Source: Thermohalobaculum sp963721105 (lineage in GTDB: Bacteria; Pseudomonadota; Alphaproteobacteria; Rhodobacterales; Rhodobacteraceae). From it: a stretch of 64,000 nt of DNA. The position numbers and the translations under genes are program-made. The DNA is taken from contig CAVRHY010000016.1 of NCBI GenBank assembly GCA_963721105.1, positions 1 through 64,000 on the forward strand. The letters run 5' to 3'. The notes under the pieces are model-generated. The model worked only from the letters and a program-made list of their open reading frames with translations, made no database searches and had not been told where the DNA came from. Positions 1 to 13,957 of this stretch are shown in pieces (the first letter of the stretch is position 1; the number at the start of each line of letters is the position of its first letter).

Positions 1-270
1 CCACCCCGCGCCAAGTGGTATCCCCCCGGGCTCTTTGTGCCTGGGGCGTTTACGTCGTGGCCGGTTCCGAGCGCTGGGGCCGGTAGCGGGTCACGAGGTC
101 GAGCCCTTCCCGGAGGCGGTCCGGGCGTCGGGCTCGGATCGGTTCGGCAGGCGTCGGAGGGTGTGACCCGGTCGGGCGCTGCGCCTTGATGCTTGCCGTC
201 CCGCGTCGGGCTGCCGGAGCTGGTCCGGCGTCCGGGCGGGCTGCGAAGAGAGAGAACATGTGGGTCATTG
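1..270. other. Flank downstream of the 5S gene; nothing recognised
   Basis: This stretch follows the 5S gene in the direction of rRNA transcription. I looked for a trailing tRNA (often tRNA-fMet in alphaproteobacteria) and for a hairpin followed by a T-run on the minus strand, and found neither. It is GC-rich without a convincing coding pattern. The operon end and terminator may lie beyond the window edge. Confidence 0.4.
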
Positions 271-387
271 GTCTGGCGGCGACCTACTCTCCCGCGTCTT
301 GGGACGCAGTACCATCGGCGCGGCGGGGCTTAACGGCCGGGTTCGGGATGGGACCGGGTGTTTCCCTCGCGCTGTGACCACCAGACC
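271..387 (-). rRNA. rrf: 5S ribosomal RNA
   Basis: Read on the minus strand, the segment opens with a GGTCTGGTGG-type 5' stem and closes with the complementary CCGCCAGAC-type 3' stem, enclosing the typical 5S core. The length, about 117 nt, is normal. It is the last gene of the rRNA operon, roughly 300 nt beyond the 23S gene. Ends are set by the terminal stem and may be off by one or two bases. Confidence 0.93.
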
Positions 388-613
388 TTCGAAGCCCCCG
401 TGCCGTGTCGGGCGGGGGCTTGGAGGGTCGGGTTCCAGGAGCCAAGCGGGAGCCGTTGCCGGCGCGGCGCGCCGGCGCTCCCGCGGGCCAAGTACTGTCT
501 TTCCATGCCGCACTGTCCGGCGGCCGCCCAAAGGGGGCCGCGCGGGATCGGTGTGGGTCCAGGACGCCCTTGCGGGCGCCTCCGCGTGGCGGGGCCACGG
601 GTACCGCCGGCTT

Positions 614-636
614 CGGACCGTCCACCGGACGGTCCG
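614..636 (-). repeat. Perfect hairpin in the 23S-5S spacer
   Basis: Ten-base arms (CGGACCGTCC and its complement) enclose a three-base loop. It lies in the spacer between 23S and 5S, just outside the 23S processing stem. A second, weaker hairpin follows at about 638-655. They are probably structural or processing elements of the precursor rRNA. Neither has a following T-run on the minus strand, so neither is an intrinsic terminator. Confidence 0.55.
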
Positions 637-662
637 ATCCTCGCCTGCGCGAGGACCGCCTT

Positions 663-683
663 GTGACCCGCCTTTTCCGGATC

Positions 684-692
<9 letters not shown>
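663..692 (-). other. 23S rRNA processing stem, 3' arm (partner at 3581-3609)
   Basis: This 30-base segment is almost exactly complementary to 3581-3609 at the other end of the 23S gene, with a few mismatches near the middle. Folding of the two arms would make the long helix that RNase III normally cuts to release pre-23S rRNA. The mature 23S ends lie inside this helix. Confidence 0.8.
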
Positions 693-3588
<2,896 letters not shown>

Positions 3589-4009
3589 CGATCCGGTGAA
3601 GGCGGGTCAGCGCCGGCCGAAGGCCGGCTTGTCCGCCTCACCGATCTCGTCGCCGGCCATCCCCCTCGGCAGGGAAACGACCGGTCGGTCAGTTTTTGAC
3701 TTGGAAAGACTGTCTTTGCATGTCCTGCCGCTCGCCTCGCTCGCTGCCTGAGGACGCAACCGCGCCCATGCGCGCGCCGCCCGGGACGAAGCCCGCGCGG
3801 TGCATGACGAACGGAGACGTCGCCGCGGCCGCACTGGCCACGCCGCTCAAGAAGCGTCTCGTGTTCTCTCTCTTCACGATGTCAAGGTACCCGGAGCGAA
3901 GCGCTCCAAAAGGTCCAAACGAATAATGTGCCCCAGCGGGGCCAGCCACCCTCCGCGCTCAAGCAGCGCGAAGCGCGGTAGCTCGAAACAAAAACCGCCC
4001 GGTCGGGCG

Positions 4010-4082
4010 TGGAGCCTGCCGGGATCGAACCGGCGACCCCCTGCTTGCAAAGCAGGTGCTCTCCCAGCTGAGCTAAGGCCCC
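4010..4082 (-). tRNA. tRNA-Ala, anticodon UGC
   Basis: The cloverleaf reads cleanly on the minus strand. The acceptor stem GGGGCCT pairs with AGGCTCC, including the G3:U70 pair that defines alanine tRNAs. The D-arm is GCTCAGCTGGGAGAGC and the T-arm contains GGTTCGATCC. The anticodon TGC is at 4047-4049. The 3' CCA is not encoded; the bases after the discriminator A read CGC. It lies in the 16S-23S spacer downstream of tRNA-Ile. Confidence 0.97.
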
Positions 4083-4105
4083 GCAAGGCGACCGGCGAAG
4101 CCGGC

Positions 4106-4128
4106 GAAACGCCCCGGCGGGGCGTTTC
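4106..4128 (-). repeat. Ten-base hairpin between the two spacer tRNAs
   Basis: GAAACGCCCC and GGGGCGTTTC form perfect arms around a GGC loop between tRNA-Ile and tRNA-Ala. It is probably a structural or processing element in the transcribed spacer. No T-run follows on the transcribed strand, so it should not end transcription. Confidence 0.6.
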
Positions 4129-4196
4129 GAGCCGCAGCGCCGCGCGGCCCCTGCCGCGCGGATGGCGCGACGGACGGGATTGCCGGATCTGAATGG

Positions 4197-4273
4197 TGGT
4201 GGGTCGAGGAGGACTTGAACCTCCGACCTTACGCTTATCAGGCGTACGCTCTAACCACCTGAGCTACCGACCC
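4197..4273 (-). tRNA. tRNA-Ile, anticodon GAU
   Basis: Minus-strand cloverleaf with acceptor stem GGGTCGG/TCGACCC, D-arm GCTCAGGTGGTTAGAGC, anticodon loop CTGATAA (GAT at 4237-4239) and T-arm GGAGGTTCAAGTCCTCC. The terminal CCA is encoded at 4197-4199. It is the first tRNA of the 16S-23S spacer, the usual alphaproteobacterial arrangement. Confidence 0.97.
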
Positions 4274-4522
4274 GCAAGCCGCTTCCGGCTCTTCGAGCCG
4301 GAACGCAGCCGTCCAGTGGACGGATGCGAGGCGCAGCGCCGGGCGGCGCGAGCCGCGAGGATCGCCGCACGCCGGCGACTGCCCGACAGGCGGGTCGCAT
4401 CCTGCTCTTCTCGAAGGGATATGTGGACGGTCCGGGCCGTCATTTGCCCCGTCCTTCGAGGAGCGGGGCTGCCAAGGTAGGCCGCCAGGATCGGGCGTGA
4501 GTGCCCTCTCCGGTGGAGGCCG

Positions 4523-5999
<1,477 letters not shown>

Positions 6000-6201
6000 A
6001 AAGCGCCAACCGGCGCTTCTTGACGTTCGAACCTTCGCACATCGTCATTCACTCGATGCGACCAGATCCCTCGCGGAACCGGATCCCACCAAGCGATGAA
6101 GCTGACTACGCCATCATCGGGCATCTCACCCTAGGCGCCGATATGCTCCGGTCCGTCCGTCGTTCACGACACCGAACCGCCCGCATATCCCTTCTTCGCA
6201 T

Positions 6202-6218
6202 CAAAATTTCAAAGAGCG
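6202..6218 (-). promoter_or_regulatory. boxA-like antitermination site in the rRNA leader
   Basis: The minus strand reads CGCTCTTTGAAATTTTG, close to the E. coli rRNA boxA (TGCTCTTTAACAATTT). It lies about 90 nt after the predicted start of transcription and 200 nt before the 16S gene, where NusB/NusE-dependent antitermination sites are expected. Confidence 0.65.
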
Positions 6219-6306
6219 GGGCGAAAGAGACGCTGCATCTGGTTGCCCAGCCTGCCGCTGCTCGTTTCGCCTGAAGCCCGACGCCTCGTTGTGCGCCGGA
6301 GCCGCC

Positions 6307-6335
6307 TATCTAGAGCCCGGGCCCGGGCCTGTCAA
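6307..6335 (-). promoter_or_regulatory. rRNA operon promoter
   Basis: On the minus strand a perfect TTGACA (6330-6335) is separated by exactly 17 bp from TAGATA (6307-6312), followed by the GC-rich discriminator GGCGGCTCC. A GC-rich discriminator is typical of stringently controlled rRNA promoters. Transcription should start near 6300, giving a leader of about 300 nt. The promoter lies over the end of the preceding glycosyltransferase gene, whose TAG stop forms the first three bases of the -10 box. Confidence 0.8.
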
Positions 6336-7140
6336 CAGGATCGTCGCGAGTGCCTTCATGTTTTTTCAGTATCCCTGCGGGCGCAGGGATATCCTCGGCC
6401 CGATCGAGCATCTTGGCGATCCTGAGCGTTCGCGCGAACGCCGCCGTCAGGGCGAACATGAAGCCGCGCCACCCGCCGGTGATGTGCCGGCGCAGCAGGT
6501 AGAATCGCACGAACGCAGCCGGCAGCTCGAACGGCAGCCGCCAGAGCAGCGCCCGGCGCGACCGCGGCGAGGCCTCGGCGGCCACAAGCTGGTATAGGCG
6601 TTCTCCTTCTCGACGAAGTGCGCCCATGACAGCAGCGGGAAGTGATGGACGGGCGCGCTCAGCTGGCCGGGCGCGACGTCCGAGTTCGACCCGGTCGAAC
6701 AGCGGGTGGTCGCGGTAGCGCGCCACCGCGCGGTGATAGAGGCGCACTTCGTTGTAGTCGTTCGCCAGCGGGCGCGGCCGGTCGCGGCCGGGGTAGACGT
6801 TCAGGATCCGCACGCGGAATGCGCCCGGCGCCGGGTCGGGCGGCCAGCAGCGCCCGGATCTCCTCCGCCAGCGCCGGCGTCACCACCTCGTCGGCGTCGA
6901 GGTTCAGCACCCAGTCATGCCGGCAGAGCGACTCGGCGAATGCCTTCTGCGGGCCATAGCCGGCCCAGTCGCGGTGGTGCACCTCGGCGCCGGCGGCTCG
7001 CGCGCGATCTCGCGCGTCTCGTCGGTCGAGCCCGAATCGACCACGACGATCTGGTCGGCCCAGCCGACCGCCGCCAGCGTCCGGCCCAGCCGCGCCTCCT
7101 CGTTCCGCGCGATGAGGAAGACGGAAAGCGGCACCCGCAT
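6310..7140 (-). CDS. Glycosyltransferase family 2, LPS-core type (several frameshifts)
   Basis: The start (7140) encodes a classic GT2 nucleotide-sugar domain: SVFLIARNEEARLGRTL, then DQIVVVDSGSTDET. The reading then shifts frame near 7005, where GAEVHHRDWAGYGPQKAF and LNLDADEVV (the DxD region) continue. It shifts again near 6838, 6680 and 6600. Each piece continues the same protein in another frame, ending with a helical RRHITGGWRGFMF region. The family includes WaaE/KdtX enzymes that add sugars to the lipopolysaccharide core at the cytoplasmic membrane face. With about four shifts this could be a pseudogene, but similar shifts across the window suggest sequence errors. The TAG stop overlaps the rRNA promoter. 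Confidence 0.7.
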
Positions 7141-7301
7141 CGCGCGGCGCTAGCACGTCTTCGCGTTCTGGTCAAAATATCGCATTGGGCTGGACTGGGG
7201 TGCGTGGGGCGGCTAGGGGACGCGCGCGGCGTATCATTGACGGCGGCCGCCCGGGCTCGCGCGGTTCTGCGCGGGCGATCCATGACGGAGGCGGTTCCCC
7301 G

Positions 7302-9061
7302 ATGAACGCGACACCGAAGCCCGATTCCACGCCTGCCGAGGCGGTCCCGATGACCTCGAACACCCAGCCGATCGCCGAGCTCTACGTCTCGGCCGAGAGC
7401 GCGGCCAAGCTGAAGGCGTCGGCCGGCGACCTGGCCAGCTGGGACCTGACGCCGCGCCAGACCTGCGACCTCGAGCTCTTGATGAATGGCGGCTTCAGCC
7501 CGCTCAAGGGCTTTCTCGGCCAGGCCGACTACGACCGCGTCGTCGACGAGTGGCGGCTGGCCGACGGCAGCCTGTGGCCGATGCCGATCACGCTCGACGT
7601 CACCGAGAAGTTCGCCGAGGGCGTCGAGCCCGGCCAGGACATCGCGCTCCGCGACCAGGAGGGCGTGATCCTCGCCATCATGTCGGTCACCGACAAGTGG
7701 TCGCCCGACCGCGAGCGCGAGGCGCGCGAGGTCTTCGGCTCGACCGATCTGAAGCACCCGGCGGTCAACCACCTGATGAACGCCAGCGGCCCGGTCTACC
7801 TCGGCGGCCCGGTCACCGGCATCCAGCCGCCGACGCATTACGACTATCGCCAGCGGCGCGACACGCCGAACGAGCTGCGCGCCTATTTCCGCAAGCTCGG
7901 CTGGCGGCGGGTCGTCGCCTTCCAGACGCGCAATCCGCTGCACCGGGCGCACCAGGAGCTGACCTTCCGCGCCGCGAAGGAGGCGCAGGCGAATCTGCTG
8001 ATCCATCCCGTCGTCGGCATGACGAAGCCCGGCGACATCGACCACTTCACGCGCGTGCGCTGCTACGAGGCGGTGCTCGACAAGTACCCGGCCTCGACGA
8101 CGCACCTGTCGCTCCTGAACCTCGCCATGCGCATGGGCGGCCCGCGCGAGGCGGTCTGGCACGCGCTGATCCGGGCCAACCACGGCTGCACGCACTTCAT
8201 CGTCGGGCGCGACCATGCCGGCCCCGGCAAGGACAGCCAGGGCAAGGATTTCTACGGCCCCTACGACGCGCAGGAGGCGGTCAAGAAGTACGCCTCCGAG
8301 ATCGGCGTCGAGATGGTCGACTTCAAGCAGATGGTCTACGTGCAGGAGAAGGCGCAGTACTTCCCGCGCGACGAGATCGAGGAGGGCTGGACCGTCCTCG
8401 ACATCTCCGGCACCGAGCTCCGCCGGCGCCTGCAGGAGGGGCTCGAGATCCCCGACTGGTTCTCGTTCCCCGAGGTCGTCGAGGAGCTCCGCCGCACGCG
8501 CCCGCCGCGGGCGCAAGCAGGGCTTCACGGTGTTCTTCACCGGGCTCTCGGGCTCGGGCAAGTCGACGATCGCCAACGCGCTGATGGTCAAGCTGATGGA
8601 GCAGGGCGGGCGGCCGGTGACGCTGCTCGACGGCGACGTCGTGCGCAAGCACCTCTCGTCCGAGCTCGGCTTCTCGAAGGAGCACCGCGACATCAACATC
8701 CGGCGCATCGGCTACGTCGCCTCCGAGATCACCAAGAACGGCGGCATCGCGCTCTGCGCGCCGATCGCGCCCTACACGGCGACCCGCCGGGCGGTGCGCG
8801 AGATGATCGAGGCGCACGGCGCCTTCGTCGAGGTGCACGTCGCGACCAGCCTCGAGGAATGCGAGCGGCGCGACCGCAAGGGCCTCTACCGGCTGGCGCG
8901 CGAGGGCAAGATCAAGGAGTTCACCGGCATCTCGGACCCCTACGAGGCGCCCGAGACCCCGGAGATCCGCCTCGAAACCGATACCGTCGACCCCGACCAC
9001 TGCGCCCACCAGGTGCTGCTCAAGCTCGAGGGGCTCGGGCCTGATCGGCACAAACAACTGA
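7302..9061 (+). CDS. Bifunctional sulfate adenylyltransferase / APS kinase (two frameshifts)
   Basis: Fused ATP sulfurylase (Sat) and adenylylsulfate kinase (CysC), which turn sulfate into APS and then PAPS for assimilation or sulfation. The Sat part has QTRNPLHRAHQEL at residues about 207-219 (the HxxH nucleotide site) and GRDHAGPG near 302. The kinase part has Walker A GLSGSGKST near 414 and DGDVVRKHLS. An extra G near 8510 (after RRTRPP) and an extra C near 9040 break the frame. With both removed, the protein runs to LEGLGLIGTNN and a TGA at 9059-9061, about 585 residues, normal for this fusion. The ATG at 7302 has GGAGG 10 nt upstream; a second in-frame ATG at 7350 is possible. It stands alone, divergent from the glycosyltransferase. 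Confidence 0.88.
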
Positions 9062-9224
9062 CCAGGCGGCCCCGAGCGGACCGCGCTCGCGGAATGCCGC
9101 AGCCGGCCCGGCCCGGCGCGCCATTCCGTATCGGCAAGGCGTCCGGGCAGGCGCCGCGCGCCATTGAGCGGCGGCGCTTTGTTCCTGTAATGTTCGCTAT
9201 GCGAATCGTTCAGGGCCAGTCGCC

Positions 9225-10328
9225 ATGCCAGACCCGTTGCCGCCGCAGATTGTCGCCGGGCAGGTCCGCCGACCGCCGTCGCGGTCGCGGCGCGGCGACC
9301 AACCCGGCCAGCCGCTACGACAGGCAGGACGCCGAGGCGGTCGACGACGGCTGGGGGCGCGACGAGGAGCTGCCGCCGATCCGCACGATGTCGAGATCGA
9401 CGCCACGCGCACGATCCTGGCGCGCAACACCTCGCCCGACGTCCCCTTCGACCGCTCGATCAACCCCTATCGCGGCTGCGAGCACGGCTGCGTCTACTGC
9501 TTCGCCCGGCCGACTCACGCGCATCTCGGGCTGTCGCCGGGGCTGGATTTCGAGACCCGACTGCGCGCCAAGCCGGCGGCGGCGGAACTGCTGCGAAAGG
9601 CGCTGGCGCGGCCCGGCTATGACGTGCAGCCGATCGCGATGGGGACGAACACCGACCCCTACCAGCCGATCGAGAAGGACTGGCGCATCACGCGGCAGAT
9701 CCTCGAGGTGCTGTGGGAGCACCGGCACCCGGTGACGATCACGACGAAGGGCTCGCTGGTCACGCGCGACCTCGACCTGCTGGGGCAGATGGCGCAAGCC
9801 GGGCTGGCGCGGGTGACGGTGTCGCTGACGACGCTCGACAACCACGTCAGCCGGGCGATGGAGCCGCGCGCCGCCTCGCCCGGTCGGCGCATCGCGATGA
9901 TCCGGGCGCTGGCCGGCGCCGGCGTGCCGACCGGCGTCAATCTCGCGCCGATCGTGCCCGGGCTGACGGACCACGAGATCGAGCGGCTGCTCGAGGCGGC
10001 GGCCGAGGCCGGCGCGCAGTCGGCCTCGTGGATCGCGCTCCGGCTGCCGCTCGAGGTCAGCCCGCTGTTCCGGGACTGGCTGGCGCGGGAATATCCCGAC
10101 CGCGCCGCGCGAATCATGGGCCGCGTTCGCGAGCTGCATGGCGGCAAGGACTACGATTCGGCCTGGCACAAGCGGCAGCGCGGCGAGGGCGTCCACGCCA
10201 GCCTCATCGCGCGGCGCTTCGAGATCGCGCGTCGCCGCGTCGGGCTCGACCGGCCGGGTCCGCCGCTCCGCCGCGACCTGTTCCGCCTGCCGCCACGCGC
10301 CGGCGACCAGCTCAGCCTGGGCCTGTAA
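9225..10328 (+). CDS. PA0069-family radical SAM protein (compensating frameshifts near N-terminus)
   Basis: A radical SAM protein with the Cx3Cx2C iron-sulfur motif (GCEHGCVYCFARPTH) about 85 residues in, preceded by RSINPYRG. Its closest family is the uncharacterised PA0069/Rv2578c group, related to spore photoproduct lyase-like enzymes; the substrate is unknown. The first residues (MPDPLPPQIVAG) and everything from DVEIDATRTIL onwards are in one frame. The conserved piece between, AATNPASRYDRQ to DGWGRDEELPPIRT, is one frame over (about 9260-9390). So one base is extra near 9258 and one missing near 9390. The gene is monocistronic as far as I can see. Confidence 0.8.
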   Translation: MPDPLPPQIVAGQVRRPPSRSRRGDQPGQPLRQAGRRGGRRRLGARRGAAADPHDVEIDATRTILARNTSPDVPFDRSINPYRGCEHGCVYCFARPTHAHLGLSPGLDFETRLRAKPAAAELLRKALARPGYDVQPIAMGTNTDPYQPIEKDWRITRQILEVLWEHRHPVTITTKGSLVTRDLDLLGQMAQAGLARVTVSLTTLDNHVSRAMEPRAASPGRRIAMIRALAGAGVPTGVNLAPIVPGLTDHEIERLLEAAAEAGAQSASWIALRLPLEVSPLFRDWLAREYPDRAARIMGRVRELHGGKDYDSAWHKRQRGEGVHASLIARRFEIARRRVGLDRPGPPLRRDLFRLPPRAGDQLSLGL

Positions 10329-10926
10329 GGGCGATGGCCCCGCGCCGCCTTCGGTATCCGCACCGGTGCGATTCCTGCACTGCAATGCCGCACCGGGCCA
10401 GCTTTCACGGCGTCCGGCGCCAGCAGGGCCGAGCGACCGCGCGAACACGCCGACGACCGGACTTCACCTCGCATTAACGATCCTCGCCTATCACAGTCGG
10501 CGCCGGCAGGGCCGTAGTGACAGCACGGCCTTCCGTCCGCGGACTACCACCGCGCCGCCCGTGGCTGGCAACCTCGGACGGCGCAGTCGACCAGATGGCC
10601 GGCCGGCCATTTCCGATCGCGTGCGCGCAGCGCGCGCCAATGATCGCACGAACTCGGGAACGAGGCGCCTCGGCGCGCCAGACGTTCCCTCCGGACGAGC
10701 CCCACGCCCGCTTCGGGCCGGACCCGCGACGTCAGGCGTCGCTCGAATCCGCGCGTTCTGCGGCGCCACGCGGACAATCGACGGGCGGCGGCGGATTGAC
10801 CTCGCGCGGCGCGGCAAGAGGGCTGGTGCCTTCCAGTCCACGTCGAAAACCCCCGACCGCCGGTGATTGCGCCCCGCCTCCTGCCCGAGCCCTCCTGCGC
10901 CTGCCGCAGCGGACGAGACCGCCCGG
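10329..10926. other. Intergenic region, no gene recognised
   Basis: About 600 bp between the convergent radical SAM and glnE genes. Open frames exist on both strands, as expected at this GC content, but none has a recognisable domain, good ribosome site or steady codon pattern. I saw no terminator with a T-run and no RNA gene. Confidence 0.5.
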
Positions 10927-13847
10927 TCAGTCGTCCGGGTCCGGCAGCGCCACGCCATCGCCGTCGGCCCCGGCCGCCGCCTCGCCGAACACCCTCTCGA
11001 CGATCTCGGCGGCGCGCCGCTGCTGGCGGGCCAGCGCCGACTCCAGCGCATCGAAATCATCGACCCCGGCGGCGCGCACCAGCACGCGGCGCAGCTCGGC
11101 GCCGATCGCCTCGGGGTTCAGCGGACCGGCCAGCGCGACACGCTCGACCTGCTGCAGGCGCTGCAGGCAGGTCAGCGCCCCGTCGAGATCGCGCGCCTCG
11201 TCCTCAGCCAGCCAGCCTTCCGCCGCCAGCCGCGGCAGCGCCTCGCGCGCCGTGCGGCAGCGGCCCAGGCCCGCGGCCAGCGTGCCGGTCTGCGCCAGGA
11301 ACTCGATTTCCATCAGTCCGCCGGCAGCGTTCTTCAGCGACCACGGGTTGCCGCGCTCGGCGGCGTTCGACTGGACGATCCGCGCCCGCATGGCGGCCGC
11401 TTCGTGCAGCACCTCCGCGGCACCCTGCCGGCCGGCCAGCGCGCGCTCGATGACGCCGTCGATGGCCTCGCCCAGCGCCGCCGGCCCGGCGATGACGCGG
11501 CTGCGCACCAACGCCAGGTGCTCCCAGACCCAGGCCTTGCCGGTCTGGTACGATTTCGAAGGACGACAGCGACACCGCCACCGGCCCCTGGCGGCCCGAC
11601 GGCCGAAGCCGCATGTCGACCTCGTAGAGCGCACCCTCGGCGGTCGGCGCCGTCAGCGCCGCGACCAACGCCTGCGTCAGGCGCGGGTAATAGGCGGTGG
11701 GCGCCAGCGGCCGCGGGCCGTCGGAGGTCTCGGCACCGGCCGCGTCATAGACGGTGATCAGATCCAGGTCCGAGCGCGCCGTCATCTCGCACGAGCCGAG
11801 CTTGCCCATCGCCAGCACCGCCAGTCCGGCGCCGGGCGGGTCCCCGTGCTTGCGCGCGAACTCGGCGACGACGTGCGGGAACAGCCCGGTCAGCGAGGTC
11901 TCGGCGATGCGCGTGAAGGCGGCGCCGGCCTCGCGCTCGTCGGCGATGGCGCGCAGCACGTGGACGCCGGCGCGGAACCACAGCTCGCGTGCCCAGCGGC
12001 GCGAGGCGTCCAGCACGCGCTCGTAATCGTCCTCGGGCGCCAGCCGCGCAGCCAGGTCTTTCGCCAGCTCGTCCGTGTGGGGTATCGGCTCCCAGAAATC
12101 TCTGTCCAGCAGCGCGTCCAGCGTCTGCGGGTGGCGCGCCAGGTAGCCGGCCAGCCCCGGCGCGGCGGCGCAGATCTCGACGATCAGGTCCAGCAACTGC
12201 GGGTTCGCCTGGAACAGCGAGAACAGCTGCACGCCCGCCGGCAGCCCCGACAGGAAGCGGTCGAAATGCACCAGCGCCTGATCGGGCGAGGCGGCGCCGG
12301 CCAGCCGCTCGACGATCTGCGGCTCCAGCGGCCGGAACAGCGCTCGGGCCCGCTGGCTGCGCGTCGCCGGAATGCCGCCTTCGTGCCAGCGGGCCATCTG
12401 GCGCGCCGCGTCGGCCGGGCGCTCGAAGCCGGCCGCCGCCAGCCGCTCCTCGTCGACGAGCGTCTCGAAGCGGACCTCGCGGCGCTCGGCGCCCGGCGTA
12501 AAGAACTCCTCGCAGGTCTCGTGGACGCGGGCCAGCCGGTCGGCCAGCCGCCGCTCGAAGGCGTCCCGGTCGGCCTCGCCGCACAGCATGGCCAGCCGCG
12601 TCCGTGCATCCGGCGCCTTCGGCACGGCGTGGGTCTGCGCGTCCTCCATCATCTGCAGGCGGTTCTCGACCGTGCGCAGCGCCCGGTAATCCTCCGCCAG
12701 CACGTCGCGCGTGCCCGCCTCGATCCAGCCGGCGGCGACCAGCGCGTCCAGCGCGCCCAGCGTCGTCGGCACGCGCAGCCCGGGCTCGCGCCCGCCGACG
12801 ATCAGCTGGCGCGTCTGCGCGAAGAACTCGATCTCGCGGATGCCGCCCGGCCCCAGCTTCAGGTCGTGCCCGGGCAGCGACCCGGCGGTGAAGCGCGCCT
12901 TCTGCGCCCGGATCTTGCGCAGCATGTCGTGCGCGTCCTCGATGGCCGCGAAATCCAGGTGCCGCCGCCAGATGAACGGCGCCAGCGTCTCGAGATACGC
13001 CTCGCCCGCCGCGATATCGACCAGCGGGCGTGCCTTGATGTGCGCCGCCCGCTCCCAGGTGCGGCCGACGGATTCGTAGTATCGCTCGGCCGCGTCGACG
13101 GCCATGCAGACCGGCGTCGTCGACGGCGAGGGCCGCAGCCTGAGGTCGGTGCGGAAGACATAGCCGTCCTCGGTGTTCTCCGAGATCAGCTTCACCAGGT
13201 CGCGCGTCACGCGGATGTAGCGGGCGCGCCCCTCCAGCACGTCGTCATTGTCGAAACGGCCGTCATCGAACAGCGCGATCAGGTCGATATCCGAGGAAAA
13301 GTTCAGCTCGCGCGCGCCCATCTTGCCCATCGCCAGCAGGATGTAGCCGGCGCCGCCCTCCAGCGCGGTCTCGTCCAGCCCCGGCAGCTTGCCGGCGCGC
13401 AGCTCGGCCGCCAGCAGCCAGCGCGCCGCCGCCGAGACGGTCTCGTCGGCCAGCCGGGTCAGCGCGCCCATCACCTCGGCGAGGTCCCAGACCCCGCCCA
13501 GGTCGGCCAGCGCGATCAGCAACGCGGCGCGCGCCTTGGCGGCGCGCAGCGCCTGCCTGACGGGCGCCTGCGCCGTCGCCTCGTCCAGCGCGGCCGACAT
13601 CTCGGCCAGGATCGCGTCCAAGCGCCGCCTCGGGCGGCCGCGCGACCGCGTCGGCCAGCCAGTCGGACTGGCGCTGCGCCAGGCGGGCCAGGTAGGGGCT
13701 CGATCCGGTCGCGCCGCGTATCAGCTCGCCGACGGCGCCGCGGCCCAGCGCGGGGTCGGCCTCGGCAAGCAGCGCGGCGGCGCGGTCCGCGTCGAAGGGC
13801 AGGGGCGTCCGCGCCATTCGGTCGGCGAGGGCGCGGTGCTCCGTCAC
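10927..13847 (-). CDS. glnE: Glutamine synthetase adenylyltransferase/adenylyl-removing enzyme (two frameshifts)
   Basis: GlnE controls nitrogen assimilation by adenylylating and deadenylylating glutamine synthetase in response to PII. Two nucleotidyltransferase cores are visible. The N-terminal removase domain has MGKMGARELNFSSDIDLI near residue 180. The C-terminal transferase domain has MGKLGSCEMTARSDLDLI near residue 695, then YEVDMRLRPSG. Total length of about 970 residues is normal. The first 75 residues (from 13847) are in another frame, with the shift near 13625. A second shift at 11554-11556 is an extra base in a T-run: SSFEIVPD should read SSFESYQTGKAWVWE. The start at 13847 is the first plausible ATG; another is ten codons downstream. 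Confidence 0.9.
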
Positions 13848-13860
13848 GGCGCGCCGCCAT

Positions 13861-13924
13861 CATTCCCGCAACGGCGGGAGTTCCCTTGCGGACCCGACGA
13901 GATCCCCGCATCCGCGGGGATGAC
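13861..13924. repeat. REP-like palindromic element
   Basis: Two inverted repeats lie between glnE and the enoyl-CoA hydratase gene. The better one, at 13902-13921, reads ATCCCCGCATCCGCGGGGAT. The same core (ATCCCCGCG..CGCGGGGATGAC) recurs at 58835-58858, and a half-site is at 57487-57503. All copies are intergenic, as expected of REP-type sequences. Confidence 0.6.
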
Positions 13925-13957
13925 GGACACGACCGACCGGCCCGCAACCTGCATCCC

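Noticed and set aside
1..270. tRNA-fMet after the 5S gene
   Set aside because: The arrangement is common in alphaproteobacteria, but no T-arm or acceptor stem of a tRNA can be found here.
6361..6395. Hairpin (TATCCCTGC/GCAGGGATA) next to a T-run as a terminator
   Set aside because: On the plus strand the T-run precedes the hairpin, and on the minus strand A residues follow it. Neither strand has the hairpin-then-T order. It lies inside the glycosyltransferase coding sequence.
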